Assembly (NCBI RefSeq): GCF_001673405.1
Contig: NZ_LZLV01000047.1
Coordinates: 1 to 64,000, forward strand
Length of the DNA stretch: 64,000 bases
Reading direction: 5' to 3'
Origin: Mycobacterium sp. 1245111.1
Lineage (GTDB): Bacteria; Actinomycetota; Actinomycetes; Mycobacteriales; Mycobacteriaceae
Position 1 is the first letter of the stretch; every line of letters starts with the position of its first letter. The position numbers and the translations under genes were made by a program. This document shows positions 35,734 through 49,125 of this stretch, in pieces. The notes under the pieces are model-generated. The model worked only from the letters and a program-made list of their open reading frames with translations, made no database searches and was not told where the DNA came from.

Positions 35734-36453
35734 AAACTTCGCCGCAGAGAATAGCGCACTTTTGGACCTCCGGAATCAACCGCGGTCGACACCATGGCGC
35801 ATACAGGAGTGAGCCAGAAAAAGCAACAGTAAGAAAGCTTCGGTGTGTTAAAACCTTGCACCCGACGACCGACGGACTGAAACAGTGCTGAGAATCAGAT
35901 GAGACACCGATAAAGAAACATCCTCCAAGTTGACGGGGCTGCTCGGCGACCTCACGATAAAACAACATCGCAAACTCTGGACAACGGCGTTGAATGAGTG
36001 TCTAATATCGTTCTCACCAGCGGAAGGCCTCATTGACATGCAAGGAAGCGAAGGATCGAGGATCCCGGCGGAGTCGACGACGACGTAGAGCTCTGCAGCA
36101 TCGCGCGAGCGCCTTGGCGCTCCCATTTCCGGCCGTCGTAGCTCAGTCCGCTATTGCCACAAGGGGGAAAATGATCCTTTTGAGATCATTGTCGGCCGTT
36201 TGGCGGACGCCGATTCAAGTCGCTGTTTTCCCTTCGGCGGTAAACAGATGACAACCGGGGTTGCCATTGTTGGGGCCGTCTTTCGGTCAACTGGGGCACC
36301 TATTTCAGCAACCCATTGCGGGGAGCCGGAGCGCGTGATACTGATCTGCCAATCGGATATTTCGTTGGACCGGCGGCATGCCGTTGACCTTTTGGACCTA
36401 GACGGGTAACGCGCACTTAACACCTAGCGCGTTACGTATAGAAAGAAGGCGAA
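35734..36453. other. Gene-poor, AT-richer gap before the LOS locus
   Basis: About 720 bp with no credible gene: short open frames lack ribosome-binding sites and family resemblance. The base composition is visibly less GC-rich than on either side. Small inverted repeats occur (AATGATC/GATCATT at 36170-36190). Near the pks start are TTGACC (36383-36388) and an inverted repeat (36406-36435). In M. tuberculosis the matching interval carries several genes, so this is where lineages differ. Confidence 0.6.
36406..36435 (+). promoter_or_regulatory. Inverted repeat just upstream of the first pks
   Basis: GTAACGCGC (36406-36414) and GCGCGTTAC (36427-36435) are perfect 9-bp arms around 12 bp, ending 18 bp before the start codon. 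Either an operator overlapping the promoter (TTGACC at 36383 with a 17-bp spacer leads into the left arm) or a 5'-UTR hairpin beside the ribosome-binding site. Confidence 0.6.
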
Positions 36454-39400
36454 TTGCATACTTCCGAGACGAATCAGATCCCGTCGTCATACCTGGACTC
36501 GGGTGAACCGTCGTCCAACGGCCCGCTTCCGACGACTCCCATCGCGGTCATCGGCATGTCCTGCCGGCTCCCCGGCGGAATCGACTCGCCAGAGCAACTG
36601 TGGGACGCGCTGCTGCGCGGCGACGACCTCGTCAAGGAGGTGCCGGCCGACCGATGGGACATGGACCAGTACTACGACCCCGAGCCCGGCGTGCCCGGTC
36701 GCTCGATTTCGAAGTGGGCCGCGTTTCTCGACGATCCGACCGGGTTCGATGCGGACTTCTTCGGCATCGGCGACCGGGAAGCGCTTGCCAGCGACCCGCA
36801 GCATCGCGTGCTGCTGGAGACCGCGTGGGAGGCCATGGAGCACGCGGGTCTGACCCCCGACCAGATCGCCGGGACGTTGACCGGCGTATTCGTCGGATTG
36901 ACGCACTCCGACTACTCGTACTTGGCTGCCGACGCCGCCGCGCTGGAGGGGCCGTACGGATTCTCCGGGACCAACTTCAGCCTGGGCTCCGGGCGGATCG
37001 CGTATGCGCTGGGCGTGCACGGACCGGCAGTCACGGTCGACACCGCATGCTCGTCAGGTCTGTTGGCGGTCCATCTGGCCTGCCGCAGTCTGCACAGCGG
37101 GGAAAGCAATCTGGCCGTCGCGGCCGGCGCCTCGGTGAGCCTGGAACCGCGCAAGTTCGCGGCGGGCTCAGCCGAAGGCATGCTGTCGCCGACCGGCCGT
37201 TGCCACGCCTTCGACGCCGCCGCTGACGGATTCGCGGTGTCCGAAGGCAGCGTGGTGTTGCTGCTGAAGCGGCTGGCCGACGCAACGGCGGACGGCGACC
37301 GGATTCTGGCAGTGCTGCGCGGAACGGCCGCCAACCAGGATGGCCGCACGGTCAACATCTCGGTGCCATCGGCCAGGGCGCAGACGGCGGTCTATCGGGC
37401 GGCGTTGGCCGCGGCCGCCGTCGACGCCGCCACCGTCGGGATGGTCGAGGCACACGGCCCCGGGACACCGGTGGGTGACCCGATCGAGTACGAAAGCCTC
37501 GCCAACGTCTACGGCATCACCGGTCCGACGGCGCTTGCCTCGGTGAAGACCAACTTCGGCCACGCCCAATCCGCCTCGGGCCCACTCGGACTGATGAAAG
37601 CGATCCTGGCGCTGCAGCACGGTGTCGTGCCGCCGAACCTGCACTTCGAGCGACTGCCGGACGCGCTGGCCCCGATTCAGACCAAACTGTTCGTGCCACA
37701 GGTCACCACCCCGTGGCCGACCAACGGCGGTCACCCACGACGGGCATCGGTGTCGTCCTATGGCTTTTCCGGCACCAACGTGCACGCGGTGGTCGAGCAG
37801 GCCCCGGTTGTCGTTCCGGCCGGCGACGAGACGACCACCCCACCAGCCGAGGGCCCCCTGGTGTTCCCGCTGTCGTCCACGTCGCCCGATGCGCTGCGCC
37901 AGACCGCCGCGCGTCTCGCCGACTGGGTCGACGCGCACGCCGGCGAGATCACCGGTTGCGATCTGGGCTATACGCTCGCGCGCCGACGCGCGCACCGCCC
38001 GGTGCGGACATCGGTGACCGCCAACGATTTACCGCAGCTGACGGTGGCGCTGCGGGAGATCGCCGCCGACGACATTCCGTACGAGCCGGCCGCCGGCCGC
38101 GACGATCTGGGCCCGGTCTGGCTGTTCTCCGGGCAAGGTTCGCAGTGGGCCGGCATGGGCGCCGAATTGCTGTCGAAGGAGCCAGTTTTCGCCGCGACCA
38201 TCGCACGCCTCGAGCCACTGATCGCGGCCGAATCGGGATTCTCGGTCACCGAGGCGATCTCGTCGCCGCAGACCGTGACCGGCATCGACCGGGTTCAACC
38301 GACCATCTTCGCCATGCAGGTCGCGCTGGCCGACACCCTGAAGTCCTACGGCGTGGTTCCCGGCGCGGTGATCGGACACTCGATGGGCGAAGCCGCGGCC
38401 TCCGTCGTCGCCGGAGCGCTTTCGCTCGAGGACGGCGTCCGCGTCATCAGTCGCCGATCACGGCTGATGCTGCGCGTCTCCGGTGCGGGCGCCATGGCGT
38501 CGGTGGAACTGCCTGCCCAGCAGGTTCTTTCCGAGCTGATGGCTCGCGGCATCAAGGACGTTGTGGTGGCCGTGGTGGCCTCGCCGAAGTCCACGGTCAT
38601 CGGGGGCGCCACCGAGTCTGTTCGCGAGTTGGTCGCGGTGTGGGAGCAGCGCGACATCATGGCCCGCGAGGTCGCCGTCGATGTCGCGTCCCACTCGCCA
38701 CAGGTCGACCCGATCCTCGACGAGCTGGCGGAGGTGCTGACCGACCTCGACCCCCGCGAACCGGCGATTCCGTATTTCTCGGCCACCCATTTCGACCCGC
38801 GTGATCTGCCGCAGTGCGACGCCGACTACTGGGTCGAAAACCTGCGCTACACCGTGCGATTCTCCTCGGCCGTGCAGGCAGCGCTCGAGGACGGTTTCCG
38901 GGTGTTCGCCGAACTGGCACCGCACCCGCTGCTGACCCACGCCGTCGACCAGACCGCCGGCAGCCTGGACATGCGGGTGGCGGCGTTGGCCGGCATGCGG
39001 CGCGAGCAGGACATGCCACACGGGCTGCGCGGCTTGCTGGGTGATCTGCACAGCGCCGGTGCGGCGGTGGACTTCTCGGTGCTCTACCCCCATGGGCAGT
39101 TGATCGATGCGCCGCTGCCGTCGTGGACGCACCGAAAGTTCGTCTACGAGCCCGGCGTCAAAGACCTTCGCTCACAGGGCATCAACACCGTCGCGGTGCA
39201 CCCGCTGCTCGGCTCGCATGTGCGACTGCTCGAGGAGCCCGAGCGGCACGCCTGGGAGGCTGAGGTCGGCACCGCCGTATTGCCGTGGCTGGGCGACCAC
39301 AAAATCCACGACATCGGGGTGCTGCCGGGTGCCGGGTATCTCGAGATGGCCCTCACCGCCGCCCGCGAAATCCTCGGTGAGACAGCCGAAGTGCGCGAGG

Positions 39401-42400
39401 TCCAATTCGAGCAGATGCTGCTGCTCGACGAGAAGACAACCGTCGGAGCCTCCGCGACCGTCACCGCACCCGGTGTCGCCCGGTTCGCCGTAGAAGCCGA
39501 GCAGGAAGGTGAGCGTGCGCGTCGGGCCAGCGCGGTCCTGCACGCGGGAGAACAAGAAGACTCCCCACCCGCTCATGACATCGCCGAGCTTCTCGCACAG
39601 CACCCGCGTCGGGTCGACGGTGACGAACTCAGGCAAGGATTCGACAAGCGCGGTCTGCAGTACGGCCCGGCCTTCAGCGGCCTGGCGGCAGTCTTGATCG
39701 CCGAAGACGCAGTCGACACAGTGCTTGCCGAGGTCGGCCTACCGCCGTCGATCCGGTCTCAACAGACCGCCTACAACGTCCACCCGGCGCTGCTCGACGC
39801 CTGCTTCCAGTCGGTCGCCGCCCATCCCGCGATCCAGGCGGCGGGCATCGGCGGGCTGATGCTGCCGCTGGGCGTGCGACGGCTGCGGACGCACGGCGCG
39901 GCCCGCGACGTCCGCTACTCCTACTCGCGCGTGATTCGCGCCGACGCGACCTGGGTCGAGGCCGACCTCGAGTTGCTGGACGAGCACGGCGCGGTGGTGG
40001 TCGCCGTCGAGGGACTCCACATCGGCAGCGGCACTTCGGAAAACGCCAACCGGCAACGGCTGCTCAACGAGCGGCTGCTGACCGTCGAATGGCAGCAGCG
40101 GGAACTACCCGAACCACCACAGGGCGACGCTGGAAACTGGTTGCTGATAAGCACTTCCGCGGCGGCGGATGTGGTGGCAACCGCGCTGACCGACGCCTTG
40201 AAGGTCGCACACGCCCAAACCACCACCATGTGCTGGCCGCAGGAAGCCGACCATGAGTCGAACGCCGAGGAACTCGCCGGTCACCTGCGCGGCGGCGAAT
40301 TCAGCGGCATGGTCGTGCTCACCGGTCCGAAGAACGGCAACCCGGACGAAGAATGCGCGTCGCGCGGCGGCGACTACGTGCACCATCTGGTCCGCATCAT
40401 CCGGGGTCTGCCTGAAAGCGGCAGCGCCCCACCGCGGTTGTTCGTGGCGACCCGCAACGCGCAGACCGTCCTCGCCGACGATCGCGCCAACCTGGAGCAG
40501 GCCGGGCTGCGTGGATTGCTGCGCTCGATCGGCAACGAGTATCCCGAGCTCCGGGTCACGCAGATCGACGTGGACGAGCGGACCGATCACGGCCAGCTCG
40601 CCCGCCAACTGCTCAGCGGCTCAGAAGAAGACGAGACCGCGTGGCGTAATGGCGAGTGGTTCACCGCACGGCTGTTCCCGAGCCCGTTACGGGCCGAGGA
40701 GCGGTTCATCGCGTCGGTCGACCCGGCACACGGCGGCATGCGCCTGCAGATCCGCACACCCGGCGACCTGCAGACGATCGAGCTCACCGCGTTCGACCGC
40801 GTCCCGCCGGGCCCAGGCGAGATCGAGGTCGCGGTAACCGCATCCAGCATCAACTTCGCCGACGTTCTTGTCACCTTCGGTCGCTATCCCTCCTTCGAGG
40901 GTCGGCTACCGCAACTGGGCACCGACTTCGCTGGCGTGGTGAGCGCGGTCGGCAGCGACGTGACCACACACAAGGTGGGCGACCGTGTCGGCGGCATCTC
41001 CCCCAATGGCTGCTGGGGCACGTTCGTGACATGCGACGCCGACCTCGCGGTCACGCTGCCCGACGGCCTCACCGAACACCAGGCGGCGGCCATCACCACC
41101 GCGCACGCCACGGCCTGGTACGGCCTGAACGACCTGGCCCGGATCGGTCGCGGCGACAAGGTGCTGATTCACTCCGCCACCGGCGGCGTCGGCCAGGCGG
41201 CGATCGCGATCGCCCGGGCGGCCGGTGCCGAGATCTTCGCCACGGCCGGCAGCGACGAGCGTCGACAACTGTTGCGGGACTGGGGTATCGAGCACGTCTA
41301 CGACTCGCGAAGCGTCGAGTTCGCGCAGCAGATCCGCGACGACACCAACGGATACGGCGTCGACATCGTGCTGAACTCCGTCACCGGTGCCGCACAGCGG
41401 GCCGGCATCGAATTGCTGGCGCTCGGTGGACGATTCATCGAAATCGGCAAACGGGACATCTACGGTGACAGTCGCCTTGGCCTGTTCCCGTTCCGCCGCA
41501 ACCTGGCGTTCCACGGTGTCGACCTCGGATTGATGTCGCACAGCCATCCCGCACGGTTCCACGATGTGCTGAACACCGTCTACCGGCTGACCGCCGAGGG
41601 TGTGCTGCCGCTGCCGGAGACCACCCACTATCCACTTACCGAGGCGGCCAACGCCATTCGCGCGATGAGCGGAGCCCAGCACACCGGCAAGCTGGTGCTC
41701 GACGTGCCGCGGACCGAGCCGACCCGGGTGGCTGTTCCACCGGGTCTGGTTCGGGTTTTCCGGTCGGACGGCTCCTACATCATTACCGGCGGACTCGGCG
41801 GGCTCGGTTTGTTCCTGGCCGAGAAGCTGGCCGCGGCGGGCTGCGGCCGGATCGTGTTGACCTCGCGCTCGCAACCGAGTGACGAGGTGCGCGAGGCCAT
41901 CGAGTTGATCCGCGCCGCCGGCGCCGACGTCGTGGTGGAGTGTGGCGACATCGCCGAGAGCACCACCGCGGACCGGTTGGTGGAAGTGGCGACGAGCACC
42001 GGCCTGCCGCTGCGGGGTGTATTGCATGCCGCGGCGGTGGTGGAAGACGCCACCCTCGTCAACATCACCGACGGCCTGATCGACCGTGACTGGCGCCCAA
42101 AGGTTTACGGCGCGTGGAACCTACACGAGGCCACGATCGGCCAGCCGCTGGACTGGTTCTGCTCGTTCTCCTCCGCCGCATCGCTCGTCGGCTCACCCGG
42201 GCAGGGCGCCTATGCGGCGGCCAACAGCTGGCTGGACGCATTCACCCATTGGCGTAAAGCTCAAGGCTTGCCGGCGACCTCGATCGCGTGGGGCGCCTGG
42301 GGTGAGGTCGGACGTGCCACCGCTCTGGCCGAGCAACACGACTCCGCGATCGCACCGGATGAGGGTGCCTACGCCTTCGAATCGATGTTGCGGCACGACC

Positions 42401-42816
42401 GTGCCTACGCGGGTTACGCGCCGCTGATGGGCTCGCCGTGGCTGACCACGTTCGCGCAGCGCAGCAAGTTCGCGGAGATGTTCAAAACCGCGGGCCAAGG
42501 CGCCAAGGGCTCGAGCAAGCTGAGGGCCGAACTGAACGAGCTGCCGGTCGAGGAGTGGCCGGGCCGACTCCGGAAGTTGTTGTCCGAGCAGCTCGGTCTG
42601 CTGTTGCGGCGCTCGGTCGACCCGGACCGCCCGTTGTCGGAATACGGACTGGATTCCCTCGGCACGCTCGAGTTGCGCACCCGGGTCGAGTCCGAGACCG
42701 GGATTCGCATCAGCGCACAGAACATCATCGAGCACGGCACGGTGCGGGCCCTGTCGCAGTTCCTCGCCGACGAACTGGCGGCCTCGCAGAGCGTGTCGGC
42801 GGTCAAGGAGGACTGA
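36454..42816 (+). CDS. pks5: Mas/Pks5-like iterative type I polyketide synthase (first copy)
   Basis: 2120 residues, same size as Pks5 and Mas. Domains in order: KS (about 28-450, DTACSS with Cys199; EAHGPGT and NFGHAQSA carry the two His), AT (about 548-860, GHSMGE with Ser643; VASH fits methylmalonyl choice), DH (about 905-1190, His949 in GDHKIH), ER (about 1440-1755, SATGGVGQA near 1576), KR (about 1775-1960, GGLGGLG near 1778 and AYAAANSW) and ACP (DSLG, Ser2068). It would build multimethyl-branched fatty acyl chains by full reduction at each cycle. Start is TTG with AGAAGG upstream. Followed after 2 bp by a second copy. Confidence 0.95.
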   Translation: MHTSETNQIPSSYLDSGEPSSNGPLPTTPIAVIGMSCRLPGGIDSPEQLWDALLRGDDLVKEVPADRWDMDQYYDPEPGVPGRSISKWAAFLDDPTGFDADFFGIGDREALASDPQHRVLLETAWEAMEHAGLTPDQIAGTLTGVFVGLTHSDYSYLAADAAALEGPYGFSGTNFSLGSGRIAYALGVHGPAVTVDTACSSGLLAVHLACRSLHSGESNLAVAAGASVSLEPRKFAAGSAEGMLSPTGRCHAFDAAADGFAVSEGSVVLLLKRLADATADGDRILAVLRGTAANQDGRTVNISVPSARAQTAVYRAALAAAAVDAATVGMVEAHGPGTPVGDPIEYESLANVYGITGPTALASVKTNFGHAQSASGPLGLMKAILALQHGVVPPNLHFERLPDALAPIQTKLFVPQVTTPWPTNGGHPRRASVSSYGFSGTNVHAVVEQAPVVVPAGDETTTPPAEGPLVFPLSSTSPDALRQTAARLADWVDAHAGEITGCDLGYTLARRRAHRPVRTSVTANDLPQLTVALREIAADDIPYEPAAGRDDLGPVWLFSGQGSQWAGMGAELLSKEPVFAATIARLEPLIAAESGFSVTEAISSPQTVTGIDRVQPTIFAMQVALADTLKSYGVVPGAVIGHSMGEAAASVVAGALSLEDGVRVISRRSRLMLRVSGAGAMASVELPAQQVLSELMARGIKDVVVAVVASPKSTVIGGATESVRELVAVWEQRDIMAREVAVDVASHSPQVDPILDELAEVLTDLDPREPAIPYFSATHFDPRDLPQCDADYWVENLRYTVRFSSAVQAALEDGFRVFAELAPHPLLTHAVDQTAGSLDMRVAALAGMRREQDMPHGLRGLLGDLHSAGAAVDFSVLYPHGQLIDAPLPSWTHRKFVYEPGVKDLRSQGINTVAVHPLLGSHVRLLEEPERHAWEAEVGTAVLPWLGDHKIHDIGVLPGAGYLEMALTAAREILGETAEVREVQFEQMLLLDEKTTVGASATVTAPGVARFAVEAEQEGERARRASAVLHAGEQEDSPPAHDIAELLAQHPRRVDGDELRQGFDKRGLQYGPAFSGLAAVLIAEDAVDTVLAEVGLPPSIRSQQTAYNVHPALLDACFQSVAAHPAIQAAGIGGLMLPLGVRRLRTHGAARDVRYSYSRVIRADATWVEADLELLDEHGAVVVAVEGLHIGSGTSENANRQRLLNERLLTVEWQQRELPEPPQGDAGNWLLISTSAAADVVATALTDALKVAHAQTTTMCWPQEADHESNAEELAGHLRGGEFSGMVVLTGPKNGNPDEECASRGGDYVHHLVRIIRGLPESGSAPPRLFVATRNAQTVLADDRANLEQAGLRGLLRSIGNEYPELRVTQIDVDERTDHGQLARQLLSGSEEDETAWRNGEWFTARLFPSPLRAEERFIASVDPAHGGMRLQIRTPGDLQTIELTAFDRVPPGPGEIEVAVTASSINFADVLVTFGRYPSFEGRLPQLGTDFAGVVSAVGSDVTTHKVGDRVGGISPNGCWGTFVTCDADLAVTLPDGLTEHQAAAITTAHATAWYGLNDLARIGRGDKVLIHSATGGVGQAAIAIARAAGAEIFATAGSDERRQLLRDWGIEHVYDSRSVEFAQQIRDDTNGYGVDIVLNSVTGAAQRAGIELLALGGRFIEIGKRDIYGDSRLGLFPFRRNLAFHGVDLGLMSHSHPARFHDVLNTVYRLTAEGVLPLPETTHYPLTEAANAIRAMSGAQHTGKLVLDVPRTEPTRVAVPPGLVRVFRSDGSYIITGGLGGLGLFLAEKLAAAGCGRIVLTSRSQPSDEVREAIELIRAAGADVVVECGDIAESTTADRLVEVATSTGLPLRGVLHAAAVVEDATLVNITDGLIDRDWRPKVYGAWNLHEATIGQPLDWFCSFSSAASLVGSPGQGAYAAANSWLDAFTHWRKAQGLPATSIAWGAWGEVGRATALAEQHDSAIAPDEGAYAFESMLRHDRAYAGYAPLMGSPWLTTFAQRSKFAEMFKTAGQGAKGSSKLRAELNELPVEEWPGRLRKLLSEQLGLLLRRSVDPDRPLSEYGLDSLGTLELRTRVESETGIRISAQNIIEHGTVRALSQFLADELAASQSVSAVKED

Positions 42817-42818
42817 CG

Positions 42819-45800
42819 GTGGCGCAATCACGGGTCACTCCCGTCGCGGTCATCGGGATGTCGTGCCGGCTTCCCGGCGGCATCGACTCCCCGGAGCTGT
42901 TGTGGGAGGCGTTGCTTCGCGGCGACGATCTGATCACCGAGATCCCGTCCGACCGGTGGGACGCCGAAGACCGCTACGACCCCGAACGCGGAGCGCCCGG
43001 GCGCTCGGTCTCCAAGTGGGGCGGATTCCTCGACGACGTCGCCGGTTTCGACTCGGAGTTCTTCGGCATCGGCGAGCGCGAAGCGATCGCGATCGATCCA
43101 CAGCACCGGCTGCTGCTGGAGACCTCCTGGGAGGCACTGCAGCACAGCGGGATTGACCCGACCTCTCTGGCCGGTTCGGCGACCGGGGTGTTCGTCGGGC
43201 TGGCACACGACGACTACACCGTGGTGACCGGCGACGCCAATGCCCTGGACGAACCATACGGATACACCGGTACCGCGTTCAGTATGGCGTCCGGTCGCAT
43301 CAGCTACACGCTCGGCTTGAACGGGCCGGCGATCACGATGGACACCGCGTGCTCGTCGGGTCTTGTCACGGTGCACATGGCGTGTCGCAGCCTGCACCTG
43401 GGCGAAAGCGACCTCGCCCTGGCCGGCGGCTGCATGTTGATGCTCGAGCCGCGGGTCAATTCGTCGATGTCGGCGATCGGCATGCTGTCTGCGACGGGTC
43501 GCTGCCAGAGCTTCGACACGCATGCGAACGGATTCGTCCGCTCCGAGGGCTGTGCCATGGTAGCGCTCAAACGGCTCCCCGACGCGGTACGCGACGGCGA
43601 CCGGGTGTTGGCCGTAATCCGCGGAACCGCAACCAATCAGGACGGCCGCTCCGACACGATCACGATGCCGTCGATGGAGGCGCAGGTGGCCGCGTACCGA
43701 TCGGCGCTCGAGGTGTCGGGCGTGGACCCCGCCACCATCGGCATGGTCGAGGCGCACGGCACCGGGACTCCCGTCGGTGATCCCGTCGAATTCCGCGGCT
43801 TGGCACAGGTTTACGGCGTCGATGGCCCGTGCGCGTTATCGTCGGTCAAGAGCAACCTCGGCCACACCGAATCCGCCGCGGGAGCCGTCGGACTCATCAA
43901 GGCCGTATTGGCGCTGCAACACGGCACGGTCCCCCGGATGCTGCATTTCACCGAGCTGCCCGCCGACGTGGCCCAAGTCGAGACCAATCTGTTTGTACCG
44001 CAGGATATTACGCCGTGGCCGACCAACGGCGCACATCCGCGACGTGCCGCGGTTTCGTCGTACGGCATGTCGGGGACCAACGCGCACGCGATCCTCGAAC
44101 AGGCTCCGCAGGCCGCCGAACACAACGGCGTGACAGTCGATTCCGTGCTGGCGGCCCCGCTGCTGTTCCCGATCTCGTCCACGTCGGGTGACGCGCTGCG
44201 TCACACGGCTGGTCGGCTGGCCGACTGGGTCGAGCGGAGTACGGCCCCGCTCGACGATGTGGCGTACACCCTGGCCCGGCGCCGGGCCCACGGGCCCGTG
44301 CGTGCGGCTATGCTGGCCGAAGACAAGCCGCAGCTTGCCGCGGCGCTGCGTGAGGCCGCGGAAAGCGATTTGCCGTATCTGCCCACCGTCGGCGATGACA
44401 AGCACGGACCCGTGTGGGTCTTCTCCGGGCAGGGCTCGCAGTGGGCCGGCATGGGTGTCGAACTGCTGGCGGCAGAACCGGTTTTCGCCGCGACCATCGC
44501 ACGCCTCGAGCCAATGATCGCCGCGGAGTCCGGCTTCTCGGTCACCGAGGCGATGACCTCACCGGAGACCGTGACGGGTATCGACCGGGTCCAGCCGACC
44601 CTATTCGCCATGCAGGTCGCGCTGGCCGCCACCATGAAGTCCTACGGTGTGCTGCCCGGTGCGGTCATCGGACATTCGCTCGGCGAGGTCGCCGCCGCCG
44701 TCGTCGCCGAGGCACTGTCCTTGGAAGACGGCGTGCGGGTGATCTGCCGCCGTTCCAGACTGTGCCTCGCCCTCGCTGGAGGCGGAGCGATGGCATCGGT
44801 CGAATTGCCTGCGCAACATGTTCTTTCGCAACTCGCCGAGCACGGAATCAACGACGTCGTGGTGGCCGTGGTGGCCTCGCCGTCGTCCACCGTGATCGGC
44901 GGCGCCACCGAAACCGTCCGCGAACTCGTCGCCGGCTGGGAGCAACGCGAGATCATGGCGCGCGAGGTGGCCGTCGACGTCGCGTCGCACTCGCCACAGG
45001 TCGACCCGATCCTCGACGAATTGACCGATGTGCTGGCCGATCTCGCCCCGGCGGCACCGACAATCCCCTACTACTCGGCGACGTCGATCGACCCGCGCGA
45101 GGAACCGTTCTGCGACGCCGACTACTGGGTGGAGAACCTGCGCCAGATGGTGCGGTTCGCCGCGGCCGTACAGGCTGCACTCGAGGACGGCTACCGGGTG
45201 TTCGCCGAATTGTCGCCGCACCCGCTGCTGGTTCGCGCGGTCGAGCAGACCGCCCTGAGTCTCGAGGTGCCCGCGGCCGCGCTGGCCGGCCTGCGCCGTC
45301 AACAGCCGCTGCCGAACGGCATGCGCGGACTGCTGGCCGATCTGTACGGGGCCGGGTCCGCGGTCGACTTCTCGGCGCTGTACCCGACCGGCCACCTGGT
45401 GGACGTCCCCCTGCCGAGCTGGACCCATCGCCGTCTGCTCTTGACCGCGCAGGACTCGACGACGCATGGCACCACAACGGTATCGGCGCATCCCCTGCTG
45501 GGTGCGCACGTCCGCCTGCAGGAAGAACCCGAGCGCCACGTCTGGCACGCCGAGGTCGGTACCGCTGCGTCGCCGTGGCTGGCCGACCACCAAATCCACA
45601 GTGTCGCAGCCCTTCCCGGGGCCGCTTATTGCGAAATGGCGCTGGCCGCCGCTCGCACCGTTCTCGGAGGCGCATCCGAGGTCCGCAACATCCGTTTCGA
45701 GCAGATGCTGCTGCTGGACGAGAGCACCACTGTCGGAGCGGTCGCATCGGTCGAGACGGCCACAGCCGCGGCCTTCTCGGTGGAGTCCCACGAGGAGGGC

Positions 45801-48800
45801 ACCAACACCCGGTGGGCGTCTGCCACACTGCACAAAGCGGACGACGATCACCCGCCGGCGCACGACCTGAGCGCACTTATGGCCGACCACCCGGTTCGGA
45901 TCGACGGCGCCGACGTCCGAGAGTCGTTCGCCGCCCGCGGGATCCAGTTCGGCCCCGCATTTGTCGGCCTCACCGCCGTACACACCGGCAGCGGGTCCCA
46001 CGGCACCATCGTCGCCGAGATCAGCATGCCGAGTCCGATTCGCTCTCAACACAATGCGTTCGGCGTGCATCCCGCGCTCCTCGACGCCTGCTTCCAGTCG
46101 GTCGCTGCGCACCCGGGTGCGCAGCACATCGGCAACGGCGGTCTGCTGTTGCCGCTGGGCGTGCGTCGATTACGCCTCCACGGCCACGCCCGCGAAGCGC
46201 GCTACTGCTACGCACGAGTCACCGCGTCCGCCACCGGCCTCGACGCCGACCTCGAACTCATCGACGCGCACGGTGCCGTGCTGCTGACCGCTGGCGGGCT
46301 GCAGATGGGCACCGGCACCTCGGCGACCGCGCGTCACGACCGCCTGCTCGCCGAGAACCTGCTGACCATCGAATGGCAGCCCCAACAGCTGCCGGCGGTC
46401 GGCAGCGCCCAGCGCGGAAAGTGGCTCCTGGTCGACACATATGACGAGCCAGACCTGCTGGCGACCGAGTTGGCCGACAGACTCAAGCTGCACGATGCCG
46501 ACGTGACGTCGATGGCGTGGTCGGCGCACGCCGATCACGCCCTCAGCATCGAACGGTTCGCGAGCCTCGTGCGCGAAAGCGAATTCGCGGGAGTGGTCGT
46601 GCTGACGGCACCGGGCGGCGACAGCGCGGACGAACAGACGCTGACCGACGGCCGAGAACAGGTGTGCCATCTGGTGCGGATCGCACGGGAACTGACCGAG
46701 CTGCCCGGAACATCGCCGCGTTTGTTCGTGGTCACCCGCGACGCGCAACATGTCACCTCGCAGGAGGCACTGAACCTGGAGCAGGCAGGCCTGCGTGGCC
46801 TGCTACGTGTGGTCGGCGCCGAGAACCCGCACCTGCGCGTCACCCAGATCGACGTGGACAACCGCACCGACGCTGAACTGCTGGCGCGCGAACTCCTCTG
46901 CAATTCGAACGAGGACGAGACGGCCTGGCGCGCCGGGCAATGGTATGTGGCGCGCTTGCGGCCCGCTCCGCTGCGCCCGGACGAGCGGTACACGACCCTC
47001 GTCGATCACGCCGAAGACGGTGTGCGACTCAAAGTCCGCACGCCAGGCGACCTGGAGACGATGGAACGAATTGCATTCGAACGTCTTTCGCCAGGTCCGG
47101 GCCAGATCGAAGTGGCGATCACGGCGTCCAGCGTGAATTTCGCCGACGTGCTGATGGCCATGGGCCGCTTTCCCACTATCGATGAGCGCGAACCCGAGTT
47201 GGGCGTGGACTTTGTCGGGGTGGTAACGGCGGTCGGTCCGAACGTCACGGAGCATCGCGTCGGCGACCGGGTGGGCGGATTCTCCCGAAACGGTTGCTGG
47301 GCAACCTTTGTGACCTGCGATGCCCGAGTCGCTGTTACGCTGCCGGCGGAGTTGACCGACCGCCAGGCGGTCGCGGTGTCGACCGGCCACGCGACGGCCT
47401 GGTATGGACTGCACGACCAAGCGAGAATCTCCGCGGGCGATCGGGTGCTGATCCACTCGGCGACCGGCGGCGTCGGGCAGGCCGCGATCGCCATCGCCCG
47501 CGCCGCGGGCGCAGAGATCTTCGCCACGGCTGGTAGCCCGCAGCGCCGGGAACTGCTGAAGAGCATGGGCATCGAACACGTCTATGACTCGCGCAGCACC
47601 GACTTCGCCGAGTTGATCCGTCGCGACACCGATGGCTACGGAGTGGACATCGTGCTCAACTCGCTAACCGCCGCGGCCCAACGCGCCGGGTTCGAATTGC
47701 TTTCTGACGGTGGACGTTTCATCGAGATCGGTAAACGCGATGTCTACGCAAACGCACGTCTGGGCCTCTACCCGTTCCGTCGCAACCTGACGTTCCACTA
47801 CGTCGACCTCGCGCTGATGTCGGAAACCCACCCGCAGCGGATCGGGCAGCTGCTCGACACCGTGTTTCGTCGCGTCGCCGACGGTGAGTTGCCGCCCGCG
47901 GAATTCAACGCGTATCGATTCGACGAGGCGGCCACGGCCATCCGGGTGATGAGCGCGGCCGAGCACACCGGCAAACTCGTCCTCGATGTGCCGCGCGCGG
48001 GAACCGTCAGCGCGATGGTGCCCCCGGTTGAGGCCCGCCCCTTCCGCGCCGACGGCTCCTACCTGATCACCGGCGGATTGGGCGGTCTCGGTCTCTACCT
48101 GGCGGAGCAAATGGCCGCCGCGGGCTGCGGCCGTATCGTCCTGACCTCCCGCTCCCAGCCGGATGCGTTGGCCCAGGCCACCATCGAGCGGATTCGCGGG
48201 ACCGGCGCCGACATCGCGGTGGAGTGCGGCGACGTCGCGACCCGTGACACCGCGGACCGCCTGGTGGAAGCCGCCACCGCCACGGGGCTCGCGCTGCGCG
48301 GAGTGCTGCACGCCGCAGCGGTCGTCGAGGACGCGACGCTGAATAACATCTCGGATGATCTCATCGACCGGGACTGGGCGCCAAAGGTTTACGGTGCCTG
48401 GAATCTGCACCACGCGACGGTCGATCAGCCGCTGGACTGGTTCTGCTCGTTCTCGTCCGCGACCGCCCTGCTCGGCTCACGCGGGCAGGGGGCCTACGCG
48501 GCCGCGAACAGTTGGCTGGACGTCTTCACCCACTGGCGACGCGCACAGGGCCGCCCCGCCTCTGCGGTCGCGTGGGGAGCATGGGACAAGATCGGTCGCG
48601 GTGCCGGTCTCGCCGCGGTCGGTGAGACCACGATGATCGCCCCAGAAGACGGCGCCCACGCATTCCAGGCGCTGTTACGGCACGACCGCGCGTACGCGGG
48701 CTACATCTCGATCACCGGAACGCCGTGGTTGACCTCGCTCGCGCAACGTAGCCGGTTTGCCGAGGCGCTCCAGTCGGTTGACCAAAGCGCCACGGAGGCA

Positions 48801-49082
48801 GACAAATTCCGCGGTGAGCTGATCGAGTTGCCGTCCGAGGAGTGGCCCATCCGGCTACGCCGCCTAGTCTCCGAGCAGGTCGGCCTGATCCTGCGACGAA
48901 GCGTCGATCCCAACCGGTCTCTCGCGGAATACGGTCTGGACTCGCTGGGCAATCTCGAGCTACGGACCCGCATCGAGACCGAAACGGGCATCCGGGTCAG
49001 CTCGTACCACATCACCACCGTTCGCGGGCTCGCCGGCCATCTGTGCAACGAATTGTCAGACCTGGAGGCCATGCCGGCCTGA
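42819..49082 (+). CDS. pks5: Mas/Pks5-like iterative type I polyketide synthase (second copy)
   Basis: 2087 residues, collinear with the preceding gene: KS (Cys178 in [21 protein letters not shown]), AT (Ser620 in [10 protein letters not shown]), DH ([13 protein letters not shown]), ER (SATGGVGQA), KR ([15 protein letters not shown]) and ACP (Ser2042 in DSLG). The GTG start two bases after the first gene's stop has an ideal AAGGAGGA. Unlike copy 1 it keeps the common EAHGTGT. The two may act in series or on different chains. In smooth tubercle bacilli (M. canettii) a pair of pks5 genes is needed for LOS and recombination between them gives rough variants. Confidence 0.95.
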   Translation: MAQSRVTPVAVIGMSCRLPGGIDSPELLWEALLRGDDLITEIPSDRWDAEDRYDPERGAPGRSVSKWGGFLDDVAGFDSEFFGIGEREAIAIDPQHRLLLETSWEALQHSGIDPTSLAGSATGVFVGLAHDDYTVVTGDANALDEPYGYTGTAFSMASGRISYTLGLNGPAITMDTACSSGLVTVHMACRSLHLGESDLALAGGCMLMLEPRVNSSMSAIGMLSATGRCQSFDTHANGFVRSEGCAMVALKRLPDAVRDGDRVLAVIRGTATNQDGRSDTITMPSMEAQVAAYRSALEVSGVDPATIGMVEAHGTGTPVGDPVEFRGLAQVYGVDGPCALSSVKSNLGHTESAAGAVGLIKAVLALQHGTVPRMLHFTELPADVAQVETNLFVPQDITPWPTNGAHPRRAAVSSYGMSGTNAHAILEQAPQAAEHNGVTVDSVLAAPLLFPISSTSGDALRHTAGRLADWVERSTAPLDDVAYTLARRRAHGPVRAAMLAEDKPQLAAALREAAESDLPYLPTVGDDKHGPVWVFSGQGSQWAGMGVELLAAEPVFAATIARLEPMIAAESGFSVTEAMTSPETVTGIDRVQPTLFAMQVALAATMKSYGVLPGAVIGHSLGEVAAAVVAEALSLEDGVRVICRRSRLCLALAGGGAMASVELPAQHVLSQLAEHGINDVVVAVVASPSSTVIGGATETVRELVAGWEQREIMAREVAVDVASHSPQVDPILDELTDVLADLAPAAPTIPYYSATSIDPREEPFCDADYWVENLRQMVRFAAAVQAALEDGYRVFAELSPHPLLVRAVEQTALSLEVPAAALAGLRRQQPLPNGMRGLLADLYGAGSAVDFSALYPTGHLVDVPLPSWTHRRLLLTAQDSTTHGTTTVSAHPLLGAHVRLQEEPERHVWHAEVGTAASPWLADHQIHSVAALPGAAYCEMALAAARTVLGGASEVRNIRFEQMLLLDESTTVGAVASVETATAAAFSVESHEEGTNTRWASATLHKADDDHPPAHDLSALMADHPVRIDGADVRESFAARGIQFGPAFVGLTAVHTGSGSHGTIVAEISMPSPIRSQHNAFGVHPALLDACFQSVAAHPGAQHIGNGGLLLPLGVRRLRLHGHAREARYCYARVTASATGLDADLELIDAHGAVLLTAGGLQMGTGTSATARHDRLLAENLLTIEWQPQQLPAVGSAQRGKWLLVDTYDEPDLLATELADRLKLHDADVTSMAWSAHADHALSIERFASLVRESEFAGVVVLTAPGGDSADEQTLTDGREQVCHLVRIARELTELPGTSPRLFVVTRDAQHVTSQEALNLEQAGLRGLLRVVGAENPHLRVTQIDVDNRTDAELLARELLCNSNEDETAWRAGQWYVARLRPAPLRPDERYTTLVDHAEDGVRLKVRTPGDLETMERIAFERLSPGPGQIEVAITASSVNFADVLMAMGRFPTIDEREPELGVDFVGVVTAVGPNVTEHRVGDRVGGFSRNGCWATFVTCDARVAVTLPAELTDRQAVAVSTGHATAWYGLHDQARISAGDRVLIHSATGGVGQAAIAIARAAGAEIFATAGSPQRRELLKSMGIEHVYDSRSTDFAELIRRDTDGYGVDIVLNSLTAAAQRAGFELLSDGGRFIEIGKRDVYANARLGLYPFRRNLTFHYVDLALMSETHPQRIGQLLDTVFRRVADGELPPAEFNAYRFDEAATAIRVMSAAEHTGKLVLDVPRAGTVSAMVPPVEARPFRADGSYLITGGLGGLGLYLAEQMAAAGCGRIVLTSRSQPDALAQATIERIRGTGADIAVECGDVATRDTADRLVEAATATGLALRGVLHAAAVVEDATLNNISDDLIDRDWAPKVYGAWNLHHATVDQPLDWFCSFSSATALLGSRGQGAYAAANSWLDVFTHWRRAQGRPASAVAWGAWDKIGRGAGLAAVGETTMIAPEDGAHAFQALLRHDRAYAGYISITGTPWLTSLAQRSRFAEALQSVDQSATEADKFRGELIELPSEEWPIRLRRLVSEQVGLILRRSVDPNRSLAEYGLDSLGNLELRTRIETETGIRVSSYHITTVRGLAGHLCNELSDLEAMPA

Positions 49083-49125
49083 TGGACGTTTCCGCATCCA
49101 CGCACCACACACCGAGGAGGCGACA

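Noticed and set aside
36129..36230. tRNA-like motifs (GTAGCTCAGT and GATTCAAGTC) in the gap before pks
   Set aside because: The spacing is too long, the acceptor ends do not pair and no anticodon arm can be drawn; chance resemblance.
36248..36409. Short ORF (ATG 36248) before the pks gene as a leader peptide
   Set aside because: No ribosome-binding site and no link to regulation visible.
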